Assembly (NCBI GenBank): GCA_031826515.1
Contig: CP134536.1
Span: forward strand, 1,128,001 to 1,192,000
Direction: 5' to 3'
DNA from: Flavobacteriaceae bacterium HL-DH10
GTDB lineage: Bacteria > Bacteroidota > Bacteroidia > Flavobacteriales > Flavobacteriaceae
Length of the DNA stretch: 64,000 bases
Shown here: positions 23,977 to 32,983 of the stretch, one piece after another
Layout of the letters: the number at the start of each line of letters is the position of its first letter
Numbering within the stretch: position 1 is the stretch's first letter
The notes under the pieces: model-generated
What the model saw: the letters and a program-made list of their open reading frames with translations, nothing else
Databases searched by the model: none
What the model was told of the DNA's origin: nothing
Position numbers and translations under genes: made by a program

Positions 23977-26900
23977 TTAATTTAATTTATAAACCACATT
24001 TTGTTCTTCTAGCTCTTTTATCAATTCTTGAGATACTTTCACCTTTTGTTTTCTGCTTGGCATACTCAATTTTATTTTTTCTTTGGTATCGTACACTAAA
24101 AAATTAAGCATCTGATTTCCGGGATGCATGTTAACCAATTCCTTTAAAGCTTTTATTTTTTGTTCATCTAAATCTTTAATATCCAGTTGTATTGAGAGCT
24201 TTTTAGCATAATGCTCCATCACATCATGCAGCAATTGAAAATTATTAAACTGCATTCGTGGATCGCTCTTTTTTCCAGTATCTTTATTTACCCAACCATC
24301 TCGAATAAATGTTTTAACATAAACGAAATTATTCTGCATTAAAAAATGTCTGAATTTTAAATATTCTTCACCAAAAATTCTAAATTCATGACTATCGGTA
24401 TAATCTTCAACAGTAAATAACGCCCATCCTTTTCCTTGTTTACTCACACGATGTTGTACATCGGTTACTACGCCACCAAATACAAGTTCACGGTTCACAT
24501 AAGGTGCTACATCATTAAACATGGCAAGTGTTGCATTGCAAAAAGTTTTCATTTCTGTTTTAAAATCATCTAATGGATGTCCCGAAATATAAACCCCAAC
24601 CACTTCACGTTCTTGGGCTAATTTCTCCATAGTTCCCCACTCTTCACATGGAGGCACTTCTGGCTCAGCTATTTGAACATCACTAGCATCTCCAAACAAA
24701 CTTACTTGTGCCGAATTCTCATTTTCTTTATAACGCTGTGCATATTTAATGGCCATTTCTAAAAACGTCATACCATCACCTTCTCTATGAAAATATTGTG
24801 CTCTATGCGTATTTTCAAAACAATCAAATCCGCCTGCTAACGCAAGATTCTCGAATGCTTTTTTATTGGCCGCACGTAAATCGATACGCTTTGCTATATC
24901 AAAAATAGATCTATAATTACCGTCTTCTTTTCTATTATCAACAATAGTCATAACAGCCCCATGTCCTACCCCTTTTATAGCTCCCATTCCAAAACGAACT
25001 GCATTGTCTTTATTTACCGAGAACTTATAATAACTCTCATTAACATCGGGTCCTAAAACAGGTAACTTCATGCGTTTACATTCTTCCATAAAAAATGTAA
25101 CCTGCTTAATATCATTCATATTATTCGACAATACCGCTGCCATATATTCCGCTGGATAATGCGCTTTTAAATATGCAGTTTGGTAAGCTATCCAAGCATA
25201 ACAAGTAGAGTGTGATTTATTAAAAGCATAACTCGCAAAGGCTTCCCAATCTTTCCAAACTTTTTCTAAAACTTTAGCATCATGTCCATTTGCACTGGCT
25301 TGTTCAATAAACTTTGGCTTCATTTTATCCAGTACCGCAATCTGCTTTTTACCCATCGCCTTACGCAATACATCGGCTTCACCTTTAGTAAATCCTGCGA
25401 GACTTTGGGACAATAACATCACCTGCTCTTGATATACGGTAATACCATAAGTTTCCTTTAAGTATTCTTCCATGGCTGGTAAATCGTACTCAATTTCCTC
25501 ATCACCATGTTTACGACGAACGAAACTTGGAATATACTCCATAGGTCCTGGACGGTACAAAGCATTCATCGCAATTAAATCTTCAAACACCGTTGGTTTT
25601 AAATCACGTAAATGTTTTTGCATTCCGGGAGATTCATATTGGAATACACCTACTGTTTCACCTCGTTGGAATAACGCATAGGTTTCTTCGTCATCTAAAG
25701 GAAAAGTATCTGGATCGAGTAAAATATCATGTTTTGCCTTAACAATTTTAACGGTATCCTTAATTAAAGTCAGCGTTTTTAATCCTAAAAAGTCCATTTT
25801 TAATAAGCCCGCATCTTCTACAACGGAGTTATCAAACTGGGTAACATATAAATCGGAATCTTTAGCAGTTGCTACTGGAACGAACTTTGTAATATCATCG
25901 GGCGTGATAATAACACCACAGGCATGAATTCCCGTATTTCTTACCGAACCTTCTAAGGTTCTTGCCAGGTTTACTGTTTCAGCTTGTAAATCACTTCCAT
26001 CTGCTATATTTAAAAGTTCATTAACTTTTTCTAAATCTTCAGCACGAAACTTACTCGCTAAATCTTTTTCGCTTAAACCGAAAATTTTTCCAAGTTTAGA
26101 CATGGTTGGAATCAACTTCGCTATTCTATCAGCATCAAAAAGTGGTAAATCTAAAACACGTGCTGTATCTCGAATAGACGACTTTGCCGCCATGGTTCCG
26201 TAAGTAATAATTTGTGCTACTTGGTTACTTCCGTATTTTTCAATAACATAATCCATAACTCGACTTCGACCTTCATCATCAAAATCGATATCAATATCGG
26301 GCATACTCACACGATCTGGATTTAAAAAACGCTCAAAAAGCAAATCGTACTTAAGTGGGTCTATATTAGTTATCCAAAGACAATAAGCAACTACCGATCC
26401 TGCTGCCGATCCACGCCCCGGACCTACAGACACATCCATTTTTCGAGCTTCGCGAATAAAATCTTCTACAATTAAAAAATATCCTGGGTACCCAGTATTT
26501 TCTATAACACTTAATTCGAAATCGAGACGTTCTACAACCTCTTCTGATAGTTCTTCTCCATATCGTTTTTTAGCACCTTCAAAAGTTAAATGTTTTAAAA
26601 ACGCATTTTCTCCTCGCTTACCCCCATCAACTAAATCCTCTTCATGTTTAAATTCATCAGGGATATCGAATGCTGGCAATAATACATCTCTCGCTAATTG
26701 ATACCCTTCTATCTTATCAACCACTTCTTGTACATTAGAAATGGCTTCAGGAATATCTTTAAACAATTGTTTCATCTCATCAGGAGATTTAAAATAATAC
26801 TCCTGATTTGGCATACCGTAGCGGTAACCTCGACCACGACCTATGGGAGTTGCCTGTTTTTCACCATCTTTTACACACAATAAAATATCGTGTGCATTAG

Positions 26901-28365
26901 CATCTCCTTGCTTTTTGTAATAGGTATTATTGGTAGCCACCAACTTAACATTATGCTTATTTGCCAATGCTATTAAAGTTGGATTTACACGATTTTCATC
27001 TTCTTGATTATGGCGCATCAATTCTACATACAAATCGTCACCAAACTGTTCTTTCCACCAGATTAGAGCTTCTTCTGCTTGATTTTCACCAATATTCAGG
27101 ATTTTACTTGGTACTTCACCATATAAATTCCCTGTTAAAACAATTAAATCTTCTTTATATTCTTCAATTAATTTTTTATCAATTCTTGGTAAATAATAAA
27201 ACCCATTTACAAAGGCATGCGACGATAATTTTGCAAGATTATGATACCCGTTTTTATTCTTCGCCAAGAATACAATTTGATAGCCATTATCTTTTCTAGA
27301 TTTATCTAAATGATTTTCACAAACAAAAAATTCACAACCAATAATAGGTTTCATTTCTTTAACAGTAACGGCTTCGCCTGTTGCTTCTGCTGCTGCAATT
27401 TTAGCTTTAACACTACTATTATGCCTGCTTACTGCATTTACAAAGTGAAACGCTCCCATCATATTAGCATGGTCGGTTAGCGCTACTGCTTCCATATTAT
27501 ATTCGGCTGCAACCGAAACAATATCGGCAACACCCATAGTAGATTGTAATACTGAAAACTGGGAGTGGTTATGAAGATGCACAAAATCCACATCGGCTAA
27601 CTCCGATATATTTTGTTTAATTTCTTCGGAAGAAATTTGGCTTCCTTCAGCTTTTTTTATTCGCTCTAAAATTTTAGCACTTTCACGCTTAAGATTAATA
27701 TGCTTTAATCCTATAAGCTGAATCGTATCTGGGTTAGCCTCTTTAAAATTCTCAAAATAATCAGGTTGAACATCCAATTGGTCTTTGGTATATTCACCCA
27801 AACGCACCAATTCGAAAAAACAACGTGTAGTAGCCTCTACATCGGCAGTCGCATTATGCGCTTCAGAAAAGCCTACATTAAATAAATGCTCGTGTAACTC
27901 AGATAATGTTGGTAATTTAAACTTCCCGTAACGCCCACCTGGAATTTCGCATAAACTTGCTGTATGCTCTGTACAGGTATCTAAAACAGGTAATTCTTGT
28001 AATGGGTTTTCAAGAGCACCGCGTACAAATTCAGCCCCCATAATATTAAGGTCGAACTTTACATTTTGCCCAACTACAAACTTAGTTTTACCTAAAGCCT
28101 CATTAAACTTTTCTAAAACCTCAGCTAATGGAATACCTTGCTCTTGTGCTAATTCAGTTGAAATACCATGAATTTTCTCAGCATCATAAGGAATGTTAAA
28201 CCCTTCTGGTTGCACCAAATAATCCTGACTTTCAATACAGTTACCCATTGCATCATGCAGTTGCCATGCTATTTGTATACAGCGTGGCCAATTATCGGTA
28301 TCGGTAATTGGGGCATCCCAGCGTTTTGGTAATCCAGTAGTTTCTGTATCGAAAATTAAGTACAT
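23977..28365 (-). CDS. dnaE: DNA polymerase III alpha subunit with N-terminal exonuclease domain
   Basis: A 1462-residue replicative polymerase. Residues 1-190 form a DnaQ-like 3'-5' exonuclease (D-T-E-T-T-G-L-P at 6-13, later H-N-A-T-A-D-V-E-A-T). A PHP domain begins with V-H-L-H-N-H-S-Q-F-S at about 260. The polymerase core has G-P-G-R-G-S-A-A-G-S, the catalytic P-D-I-D-I-D-F-D-D near 689-697, H-A-C-G-V-I-I, and Y-R-P-G-P-M. An OB-fold lies near 1290-1390. Proofreading and polymerisation in one chain is a lineage trait of Bacteroidota DnaE and differs from the E. coli arrangement. No stem-loop with a T-run is evident behind it. It appears to be transcribed alone. Confidence 0.95.
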   Translation of the reverse strand: MYLIFDTETTGLPKRWDAPITDTDNWPRCIQIAWQLHDAMGNCIESQDYLVQPEGFNIPYDAEKIHGISTELAQEQGIPLAEVLEKFNEALGKTKFVVGQNVKFDLNIMGAEFVRGALENPLQELPVLDTCTEHTASLCEIPGGRYGKFKLPTLSELHEHLFNVGFSEAHNATADVEATTRCFFELVRLGEYTKDQLDVQPDYFENFKEANPDTIQLIGLKHINLKRESAKILERIKKAEGSQISSEEIKQNISELADVDFVHLHNHSQFSVLQSTMGVADIVSVAAEYNMEAVALTDHANMMGAFHFVNAVSRHNSSVKAKIAAAEATGEAVTVKEMKPIIGCEFFVCENHLDKSRKDNGYQIVFLAKNKNGYHNLAKLSSHAFVNGFYYLPRIDKKLIEEYKEDLIVLTGNLYGEVPSKILNIGENQAEEALIWWKEQFGDDLYVELMRHNQEDENRVNPTLIALANKHNVKLVATNNTYYKKQGDANAHDILLCVKDGEKQATPIGRGRGYRYGMPNQEYYFKSPDEMKQLFKDIPEAISNVQEVVDKIEGYQLARDVLLPAFDIPDEFKHEEDLVDGGKRGENAFLKHLTFEGAKKRYGEELSEEVVERLDFELSVIENTGYPGYFLIVEDFIREARKMDVSVGPGRGSAAGSVVAYCLWITNIDPLKYDLLFERFLNPDRVSMPDIDIDFDDEGRSRVMDYVIEKYGSNQVAQIITYGTMAAKSSIRDTARVLDLPLFDADRIAKLIPTMSKLGKIFGLSEKDLASKFRAEDLEKVNELLNIADGSDLQAETVNLARTLEGSVRNTGIHACGVIITPDDITKFVPVATAKDSDLYVTQFDNSVVEDAGLLKMDFLGLKTLTLIKDTVKIVKAKHDILLDPDTFPLDDEETYALFQRGETVGVFQYESPGMQKHLRDLKPTVFEDLIAMNALYRPGPMEYIPSFVRRKHGDEEIEYDLPAMEEYLKETYGITVYQEQVMLLSQSLAGFTKGEADVLRKAMGKKQIAVLDKMKPKFIEQASANGHDAKVLEKVWKDWEAFASYAFNKSHSTCYAWIAYQTAYLKAHYPAEYMAAVLSNNMNDIKQVTFFMEECKRMKLPVLGPDVNESYYKFSVNKDNAVRFGMGAIKGVGHGAVMTIVDNRKEDGNYRSIFDIAKRIDLRAANKKAFENLALAGGFDCFENTHRAQYFHREGDGMTFLEMAIKYAQRYKENENSAQVSLFGDASDVQIAEPEVPPCEEWGTMEKLAQEREVVGVYISGHPLDDFKTEMKTFCNATLAMFNDVAPYVNRELVFGGVVTDVQHRVSKQGKGWALFTVEDYTDSHEFRIFGEEYLKFRHFLMQNNFVYVKTFIRDGWVNKDTGKKSDPRMQFNNFQLLHDVMEHYAKKLSIQLDIKDLDEQKIKALKELVNMHPGNQMLNFLVYDTKEKIKLSMPSRKQKVKVSQELIKELEEQNVVYKLN

Positions 28366-28475
28366 TAAATCTATTTATATGTTTATGGATTTATTCGTTT
28401 AGAACAAAAAACGAAGAGTATAAAAATACACAGAAATTCGTCTTTTTTAAACTGAAGTTATAAACATTTATAAAC

Positions 28476-28501
28476 AAAAAAACGCAACCCTAGGGGTTGC
28501 G
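28476..28501 (-). terminator. Terminator after the first PA2169-family gene
   Basis: On the minus strand CGCAACCC and GGGTTGCG form an 8-base-pair GC-rich stem with a 3-base loop, followed by a run of seven T residues. Confidence 0.9.
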
Positions 28502-28527
28502 CATATCTTAACCTAAAACACTATTTA

Positions 28528-28974
28528 CTACACCAACTCTTTATATGATTTTTCTGTATTAATAGATGCTTGAATAGCACTTTTGTGCTTTAATAATAAC
28601 GAATCAATAGTGGGGGGTAAATTTCTATCTTTCAAAATCTCATTATATTCTTCCAATCCAGCTTCCTCGCCTCTAATAGCTTCATTCAATATAGCTTCTT
28701 CATTATTTGAAGTAAGCAATGTTTTTAAAGATGCCCAATTTCTGTGCAAAACACCTTTAAAAGCACCTGAATCTTCGGGTATTTCACCATAACGCAAAAT
28801 TTCAGTTCTTAATTCTTTTGCAAATTCACTTCGTTCTGAAACTCTTCGTTTAAAAAACATTTGTAACCTTTCATCATCCACATGGTCGATAGCATTCAAA
28901 TACCCTTTTTCAGCATCATAATTCTTAATTAATAATTTGTTTAATTTATTTGAAATTTCTTCTGTGTACTTCAT
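28528..28974 (-). CDS. PA2169/DUF2383-family four-helix-bundle protein
   Basis: A 148-residue, all-helical, charged protein. The pattern L-N-K-L-L-I-K-N-Y-D-A-E-K-G-Y at 12-26, F-x-x-R-x-x-E-R-S-E-F-A-K-E-L near 41-55, and E-E-A-G-L-E-E-Y-N-E-I-L near 103-114 matches the ferritin-like DUF2383 family. Members are often stress- or phosphate-related and of unknown activity; some carboxylates could bind metal. A divergent relative lies at 31567-32028, so the genome carries two variants within 3 kb, flanking the lactonase, rpsP and rimM genes. Confidence 0.88.
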   Translation of the reverse strand: MKYTEEISNKLNKLLIKNYDAEKGYLNAIDHVDDERLQMFFKRRVSERSEFAKELRTEILRYGEIPEDSGAFKGVLHRNWASLKTLLTSNNEEAILNEAIRGEEAGLEEYNEILKDRNLPPTIDSLLLKHKSAIQASINTEKSYKELV

Positions 28975-29140
28975 AAAATCATTTTCATTTTAAATTCCAA
29001 TAAGTTCTTTTAAGATGCGTATTGTTTCACATCTGCCACTATTAACATAAGGCACAAACCCAATAAAAACAAAGGATTTAACAGTTTTGTGATAATTTTA
29101 GTATCTTTTAACACAAATGGACGACTATAATATTTTATAG

Positions 29141-29148
29141 TACATTTG
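29141..29148 (+). promoter_or_regulatory. Probable -7 element of the lactonase gene promoter
   Basis: TACATTTG matches TAnnTTTG and lies 17 bases before the ATG. The upstream TTG element is not evident, so this is only suggestive. Confidence 0.35.
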
Positions 29149-29165
29149 AAAAACAATATATTATT

Positions 29166-30224
29166 ATGAAATCTAACTTTTTATTACTCACCCTACTTAT
29201 TTTCATAAGCTGTAAAGCCCAAAACACACCATTATACATTGGTACTTATACAGATGGTTACAGTGAAGGTATTTACAAATTAGATTTCAACCAAAATACT
29301 GGGCAACTTAGCAATCTGCAATTAGCTATTTCTACCCAAAACCCATCATTTATTACATATTCCAGAAATAAAAAATACATCTATGCCGTAAGCGAAAGCT
29401 TAGGAGGCTCCGTTTCTTCATTTAAAATTCGAGAAAACGGACATCTCAAATTTTTAAATAAAGTGAGTAGTAATGGCGAAGGTCCTTGCCATATTTCATT
29501 AAACAGACAAGGAAATAAAGCTGTAGTTTCAAATTACCGTGGCGGTAGTGCTTCTATTTATAGCATTGCAAGAGACGGAAAACTTAATGATGCTACTCAA
29601 ATTTTTAATTACAACACAGACGATAAGGTATCGCATGCCCATTCTGCCCAATTTTTTAGAGATGAATTATATATAGCTGATTTAGGCATAAACGCTCTAT
29701 ACCAATATAAACTTAAAGGCGATACATACGAATTAGCATTACCTACTATTGTTGAAATGACAGAAAACCCGGGACCTCGTCATTTTACAATAACAAAAAA
29801 CGGTCTATTTATATACATTATAAATGAATACGGAAATTCCATTACCTCGTTTAAAAAAACAGAAAACGGATTTGAACAAATTGATTATGACACTACTTTA
29901 GATAAAAACTATGAAGGCAATAATTCCTGCGCCGATATTCATTTATCTAGGAACGAACTTTACTTATACGGATCTAATAGAGGTGAAAACTCCATCGTAG
30001 TTTTTAAAAGAAATAAGTTTAATGGCACGATTCAAAAAATCCAAACAGTGCCTGTTCATGGTGACTGGCCAAGAAACTTTACACTAGATCCTTCTGGAAA
30101 ATTTTTATTAGTAGCAAACCAAAAAAGTCAAAATATTTCGGTTTTTAGTATCAATTCATCTACAGGAAAACTTTCTTTTTTAAATGACGTAAAAGTACCA
30201 AGACCTGTATGTTTGTTATTTTAA
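29166..30224 (+). CDS. Lactonase-family beta-propeller lipoprotein (6-phosphogluconolactonase-like)
   Basis: A 352-residue protein with a lipoprotein signal peptide (lipobox F-I-S-C at 13-16). The body is a seven-bladed propeller of the Pgl/YbhE type: Y-I-G-T-Y-T-D-G-Y-S-E-G-I-Y, N-P-S-F-I-T-Y-S, G-E-G-P-C-H-I-S-L, H-A-H-S-A-Q-F, N-P-G-P-R-H-F, H-G-D-W-P-R-N-F, ending R-P-V-C-L-L-F. Family members hydrolyse sugar lactones. Export to the envelope suggests a periplasmic sugar-lactone substrate rather than 6-phosphogluconolactone. It is monocistronic and followed by the rpsP promoter. Confidence 0.88.
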   Translation: MKSNFLLLTLLIFISCKAQNTPLYIGTYTDGYSEGIYKLDFNQNTGQLSNLQLAISTQNPSFITYSRNKKYIYAVSESLGGSVSSFKIRENGHLKFLNKVSSNGEGPCHISLNRQGNKAVVSNYRGGSASIYSIARDGKLNDATQIFNYNTDDKVSHAHSAQFFRDELYIADLGINALYQYKLKGDTYELALPTIVEMTENPGPRHFTITKNGLFIYIINEYGNSITSFKKTENGFEQIDYDTTLDKNYEGNNSCADIHLSRNELYLYGSNRGENSIVVFKRNKFNGTIQKIQTVPVHGDWPRNFTLDPSGKFLLVANQKSQNISVFSINSSTGKLSFLNDVKVPRPVCLLF

Positions 30225-30266
30225 AAAATTATGGCAATCAATTTAATTCAAAAGCAAAATAAAGCC

Positions 30267-30295
30267 TTGATAATTAAAAAAATATAGTATCTTTG
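30267..30295 (+). promoter_or_regulatory. Promoter of rpsP
   Basis: TTG at 30267-30269 and TATCTTTG at 30288-30295, with an 18-base spacer, followed by GCGCCC at the likely start site. This is a strong Bacteroidota housekeeping promoter. A short GAGGT/ACCTC hairpin lies in the leader before the rpsP start. Confidence 0.75.
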
Positions 30296-30342
30296 CGCCC
30301 TCATTAATAACCGAGGTCGAGAACCTCAAATAATTAATTATT

Positions 30343-30855
30343 ATGCCAGTAAAAATTAGATTACAAAGACATGGTAAAAAAGGGAAACCTTTTTACTGGA
30401 TCGTTGCAGCTGATGCACGTTCAAAAAGAGACGGTAAATACTTAGAAAAATTAGGTATCTACAATCCAAACACAAACCCACCAACTGTTGAATTAAACGT
30501 TGATGGCGCTGTAACATGGTTGCAAAATGGTGCACAACCAACTGATACAGCAAAAACACTTTTATCTTACAAAGGTGCTTTACTTAAAAATCACCTTGCA
30601 GGTGGTGTTAGAAAAGGCGCTTTAACTGAAGAGCAAGCTGAAGCTAAATTCACAGCTTGGTTAGAAGAAAAAGAAGGAAAAGTACAAGCTAAAGCTGATG
30701 GTTTATCTCAAGCTGAAGCGAAAGCTAAAGCTGATGCTCTAGCTGCTGAAAAAGCTGTTAACGAAGCAAGAATTGCTGCGGCAGCTCCTGTTGCTGAAGA
30801 AGAAGTTGTTGAAGAAGCGGCTCCTGAAGTTGAAGCATCAAACGAAGAAGAATAA
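30343..30855 (+). CDS. rpsP: 30S ribosomal protein S16
   Basis: A 170-residue S16. The conserved N-terminus M-P-V-K-I-R-L-Q-R-H-G-K-K-G-K-P-F-Y-W-I-V-A-A-D-A-R-S-K-R-D-G-like core covers residues 1-85. Residues 95-170 form an Ala/Glu/Lys-rich tail that is longer than in E. coli S16 (82 residues) and is usual in Bacteroidota. It is the first gene upstream of rimM, as in many bacteria, but a perfect terminator hairpin stands between them. Confidence 0.97.
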   Translation: MPVKIRLQRHGKKGKPFYWIVAADARSKRDGKYLEKLGIYNPNTNPPTVELNVDGAVTWLQNGAQPTDTAKTLLSYKGALLKNHLAGGVRKGALTEEQAEAKFTAWLEEKEGKVQAKADGLSQAEAKAKADALAAEKAVNEARIAAAAPVAEEEVVEEAAPEVEASNEEE

Positions 30856-30880
30856 AAAACAATAATTTTTTTATACTTTT

Positions 30881-30911
30881 AAACTCCGATATTAATATCG
30901 GAGTTTTTTTG
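30881..30911 (+). terminator. Terminator after rpsP
   Basis: Positions 30881-30906 are a 26-base perfect inverted repeat (arms AAACTCCGATAT and ATATCGGAGTTT), followed by a run of seven T. It should partly or wholly uncouple rimM from rpsP. Confidence 0.88.
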
Positions 30912-30951
30912 TGAAATAGTATTTTGATTTGCAAAATATATTATTGAACAA

Positions 30952-31017
30952 ATCCCGATGAAAATCGGGATCTCACAATTATTAATACTTTTAAAGATCC
31001 TGAAACAAGTTCAGGAT
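30952..31017. repeat. Pair of small palindromic repeats in the rpsP-rimM spacer
   Basis: Two hairpins stand in a row. ATCCCGAT (30952-30959) pairs with ATCGGGAT (30964-30971), loop 4. ATCCTGAA (30997-31004) pairs with TTCAGGAT (31010-31017), loop 5. Related hairpins occur at 56191-56208 (TCCCGATA/TATCGGGA) and about 21632-21651. They look like dispersed small palindromic elements rather than terminators, since no T-run follows. Confidence 0.65.
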
Positions 31018-31035
31018 GAAAAAAATTAGTTTTCA

Positions 31036-31563
31036 ATGAAAAAAGAAGATTGTTTTTATTTAGGGAAAATTGTAAAGAAATACAGTTTTAAAGGTGAAGT
31101 TTTAGCTAAATTAGACACAGATCAGCCAGAACTTTATGAACACTTAGACGCTATTTTTTTAGAATTAAAAAATAACCTCGTGCCTTTTTTTGTTGAAAGT
31201 TCACAATTGCACAAATCAGAATTACTTCGTATAAAATTTGAAGATGTTGACGAAGAAGCAGATGCCGATGCTATTATGAAATGTGGTTTATATTTACCCT
31301 TAGACTTATTACCTAAACTAGAAGGTAATACGTTTTACTTTCATGAAGTGATTAACTTTACTATTGAAGACGTTAATTTTGGGAAAGTAGGTATTATTAA
31401 AGCTATTAATGACTCTACAGCCCAATCCCTTTTTGAAATTGACAGAGAAGGTGTAGAAATCCTAATTCCTATGAATGACGAATTTATAGTAAAAGTCGAC
31501 AGAGCAAACAAAACTATTTTAGTGAATACCCCAGAAGGGTTAATCGACTTGTATTTAGAATAA
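31036..31563 (+). CDS. rimM: Ribosome maturation factor RimM
   Basis: A 175-residue 16S rRNA processing factor. The N-terminal RimM barrel has Y-L-G-K-I-V-K-K-Y-S-F-K-G-E-V-L-A-K at 8-25. The C-terminal PRC-barrel domain has F-Y-F-H-E-V-I-N-F-T-I near 99-109 (with H in place of the usual D-L) and L-I-P-M-N-D-E-F-I near 148-156. It binds S19 and assists 30S head maturation. It follows rpsP, as commonly seen, and converges on the second PA2169-like gene with only 3 bases between stops. Confidence 0.93.
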   Translation: MKKEDCFYLGKIVKKYSFKGEVLAKLDTDQPELYEHLDAIFLELKNNLVPFFVESSQLHKSELLRIKFEDVDEEADADAIMKCGLYLPLDLLPKLEGNTFYFHEVINFTIEDVNFGKVGIIKAINDSTAQSLFEIDREGVEILIPMNDEFIVKVDRANKTILVNTPEGLIDLYLE

Positions 31564-31566
31564 AAA

Positions 31567-32028
31567 TTAAGCGAGCCGCATCGCTTCTGCCTCTCTTGTT
31601 ATATGATGTAACGAAGATTCAATACAATCGCGTTGTTTAATTAAAAGTTTACAAAGTGATAAAGGCAAGTTCATTTCCATCAGAAACTCGTTATATTCAT
31701 AAATACTCAATTGCATCACATTATTAACTTGTCTAAATAAGTCAACATCCTTATCATAACGCAATATTTTTTTTAAATTCAACTTTGTTAAATGATTTCT
31801 TCTATTTAACATGATAGAGTCATCTATCTTTGTTTCCAATTTCTTTGATTCATTTTGCAACATCGTACAAAATTCGCTTCTCTCAATCTCTTTTTCTTTA
31901 AAAAAAGATTTTAAACTACTATCAACATCATCATATTGTATTTTTGAAAATATTTTTTCTACTTCATGATTCATTAATAACAAATCATTTAATTTCATTA
32001 AAATTTTATCGTATCGTTTTACCCCCAA
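31567..32028 (-). CDS. Divergent PA2169/DUF2383-like four-helix protein
   Basis: A 153-residue helical protein that matches the one at 28528-28974 in outline: L-N-D-L-L-L-M-N-H-E-V-E-K at about 12-24, F-x-x-K-E-I-E-R-S-E-F-C near 43-54, Y-E-Y-N-E-F-L near 112-118, and P-L-S-L-C-K-L-L-I-K-Q-R near the end. Identity is low and several acidic residues of the family are replaced, so a ferritin-like metal site is doubtful. Its 3' end nearly touches rimM. It may be a diverged paralogue with a changed role. Confidence 0.7.
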   Translation of the reverse strand: MGVKRYDKILMKLNDLLLMNHEVEKIFSKIQYDDVDSSLKSFFKEKEIERSEFCTMLQNESKKLETKIDDSIMLNRRNHLTKLNLKKILRYDKDVDLFRQVNNVMQLSIYEYNEFLMEMNLPLSLCKLLIKQRDCIESSLHHITREAEAMRLA

Positions 32029-32162
32029 ACCATTAAGTATTTTTATAATCTAATATACGCTAATTATAACTCAATCTGGATGTCGATAGTATATTATTTA
32101 ACATAGTTTATCCACATTTAACATTTTATTTATACTATTGTCCTAATTCTCAATACAATTTC

Positions 32163-32879
32163 ATGTCTAAAAAACCTTTTGTTTTCAAACAATTTAATGT
32201 AAACCAAGATCAATGTGCTATGAAAATCGGTACCGATAGTGTATTGCTTGGTGCTTGGACTTCTATTGAAAATAACCCTTTTTCTGTTTTAGATATTGGA
32301 GCAGGAACAGGTGTACTATCTCTTATGCTAGCACAACGCTGCTTCGCAGAACTCATTGATGCCATTGAAATTGATGATAACACCTATGAACAATGTGTCG
32401 ATAATTTTGAACAATCTACGTGGGGAGACCGTCTTTTTTGTTATCATGCTTCATTAGAAGCGTTTGTAGAAGAAATTGAAGATAAATACGATCTCATTAT
32501 TTCTAATCCGCCGTTTTACTCCGAAGATTTTAAAACTGAAAATACGCAACGTGATTTAGCTAGATTTACCGATGCTATGTCATTTGAACATTTAATTGAT
32601 AGTGTTTCAAAACTGTTATCTGAAGACGGTATATTCTCTGTAATTATACCTTTTAAAGAAGAAGTTGCATTTATTGAAATCGCTTCAAATTACCATCTTT
32701 CGCCCAATAAAATACTCCGTGTTAAAGGCAATCCAAATTCAGAAATTAAAAGAAGCCTTTTAGAATTCTCTTTTCACAAAAGCCACATAAATGTAAATGA
32801 GTTAATTATTGAAACAGAACGTCACAAATACACTGCAGACTATATAAATCTTACCAAAGATTTTTATTTAAAAATGTAA
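32163..32879 (+). CDS. trmN6: tRNA1(Val) adenine-37 N6-methyltransferase
   Basis: A 238-residue SAM-dependent methyltransferase of the YfiC type. It opens F-K-Q-F-N-V-N-Q-D-Q-C-A-M-K-I-G-T-D-S-V-L-L-G-like. Motif I is V-L-D-I-G-A-G-T-G-V-L-S at 42-53, and the adenine-N6 catalytic motif N-P-P-F-Y is at 115-119. In E. coli the enzyme makes m6A37 in tRNA-Val. It stands between a PA2169-like gene and gcdH and seems to be transcribed alone. Confidence 0.9.
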   Translation: MSKKPFVFKQFNVNQDQCAMKIGTDSVLLGAWTSIENNPFSVLDIGAGTGVLSLMLAQRCFAELIDAIEIDDNTYEQCVDNFEQSTWGDRLFCYHASLEAFVEEIEDKYDLIISNPPFYSEDFKTENTQRDLARFTDAMSFEHLIDSVSKLLSEDGIFSVIIPFKEEVAFIEIASNYHLSPNKILRVKGNPNSEIKRSLLEFSFHKSHINVNELIIETERHKYTADYINLTKDFYLKM

Positions 32880-32983
32880 CTAATTCCGTAAAGATTAATT
32901 AAATTTGAGAAGGTAAAATGATAAATTCTTAAAAAAAATAAGGATTTCTAATTATTTCACTAAAACCTTTTAATTTAATTTAA

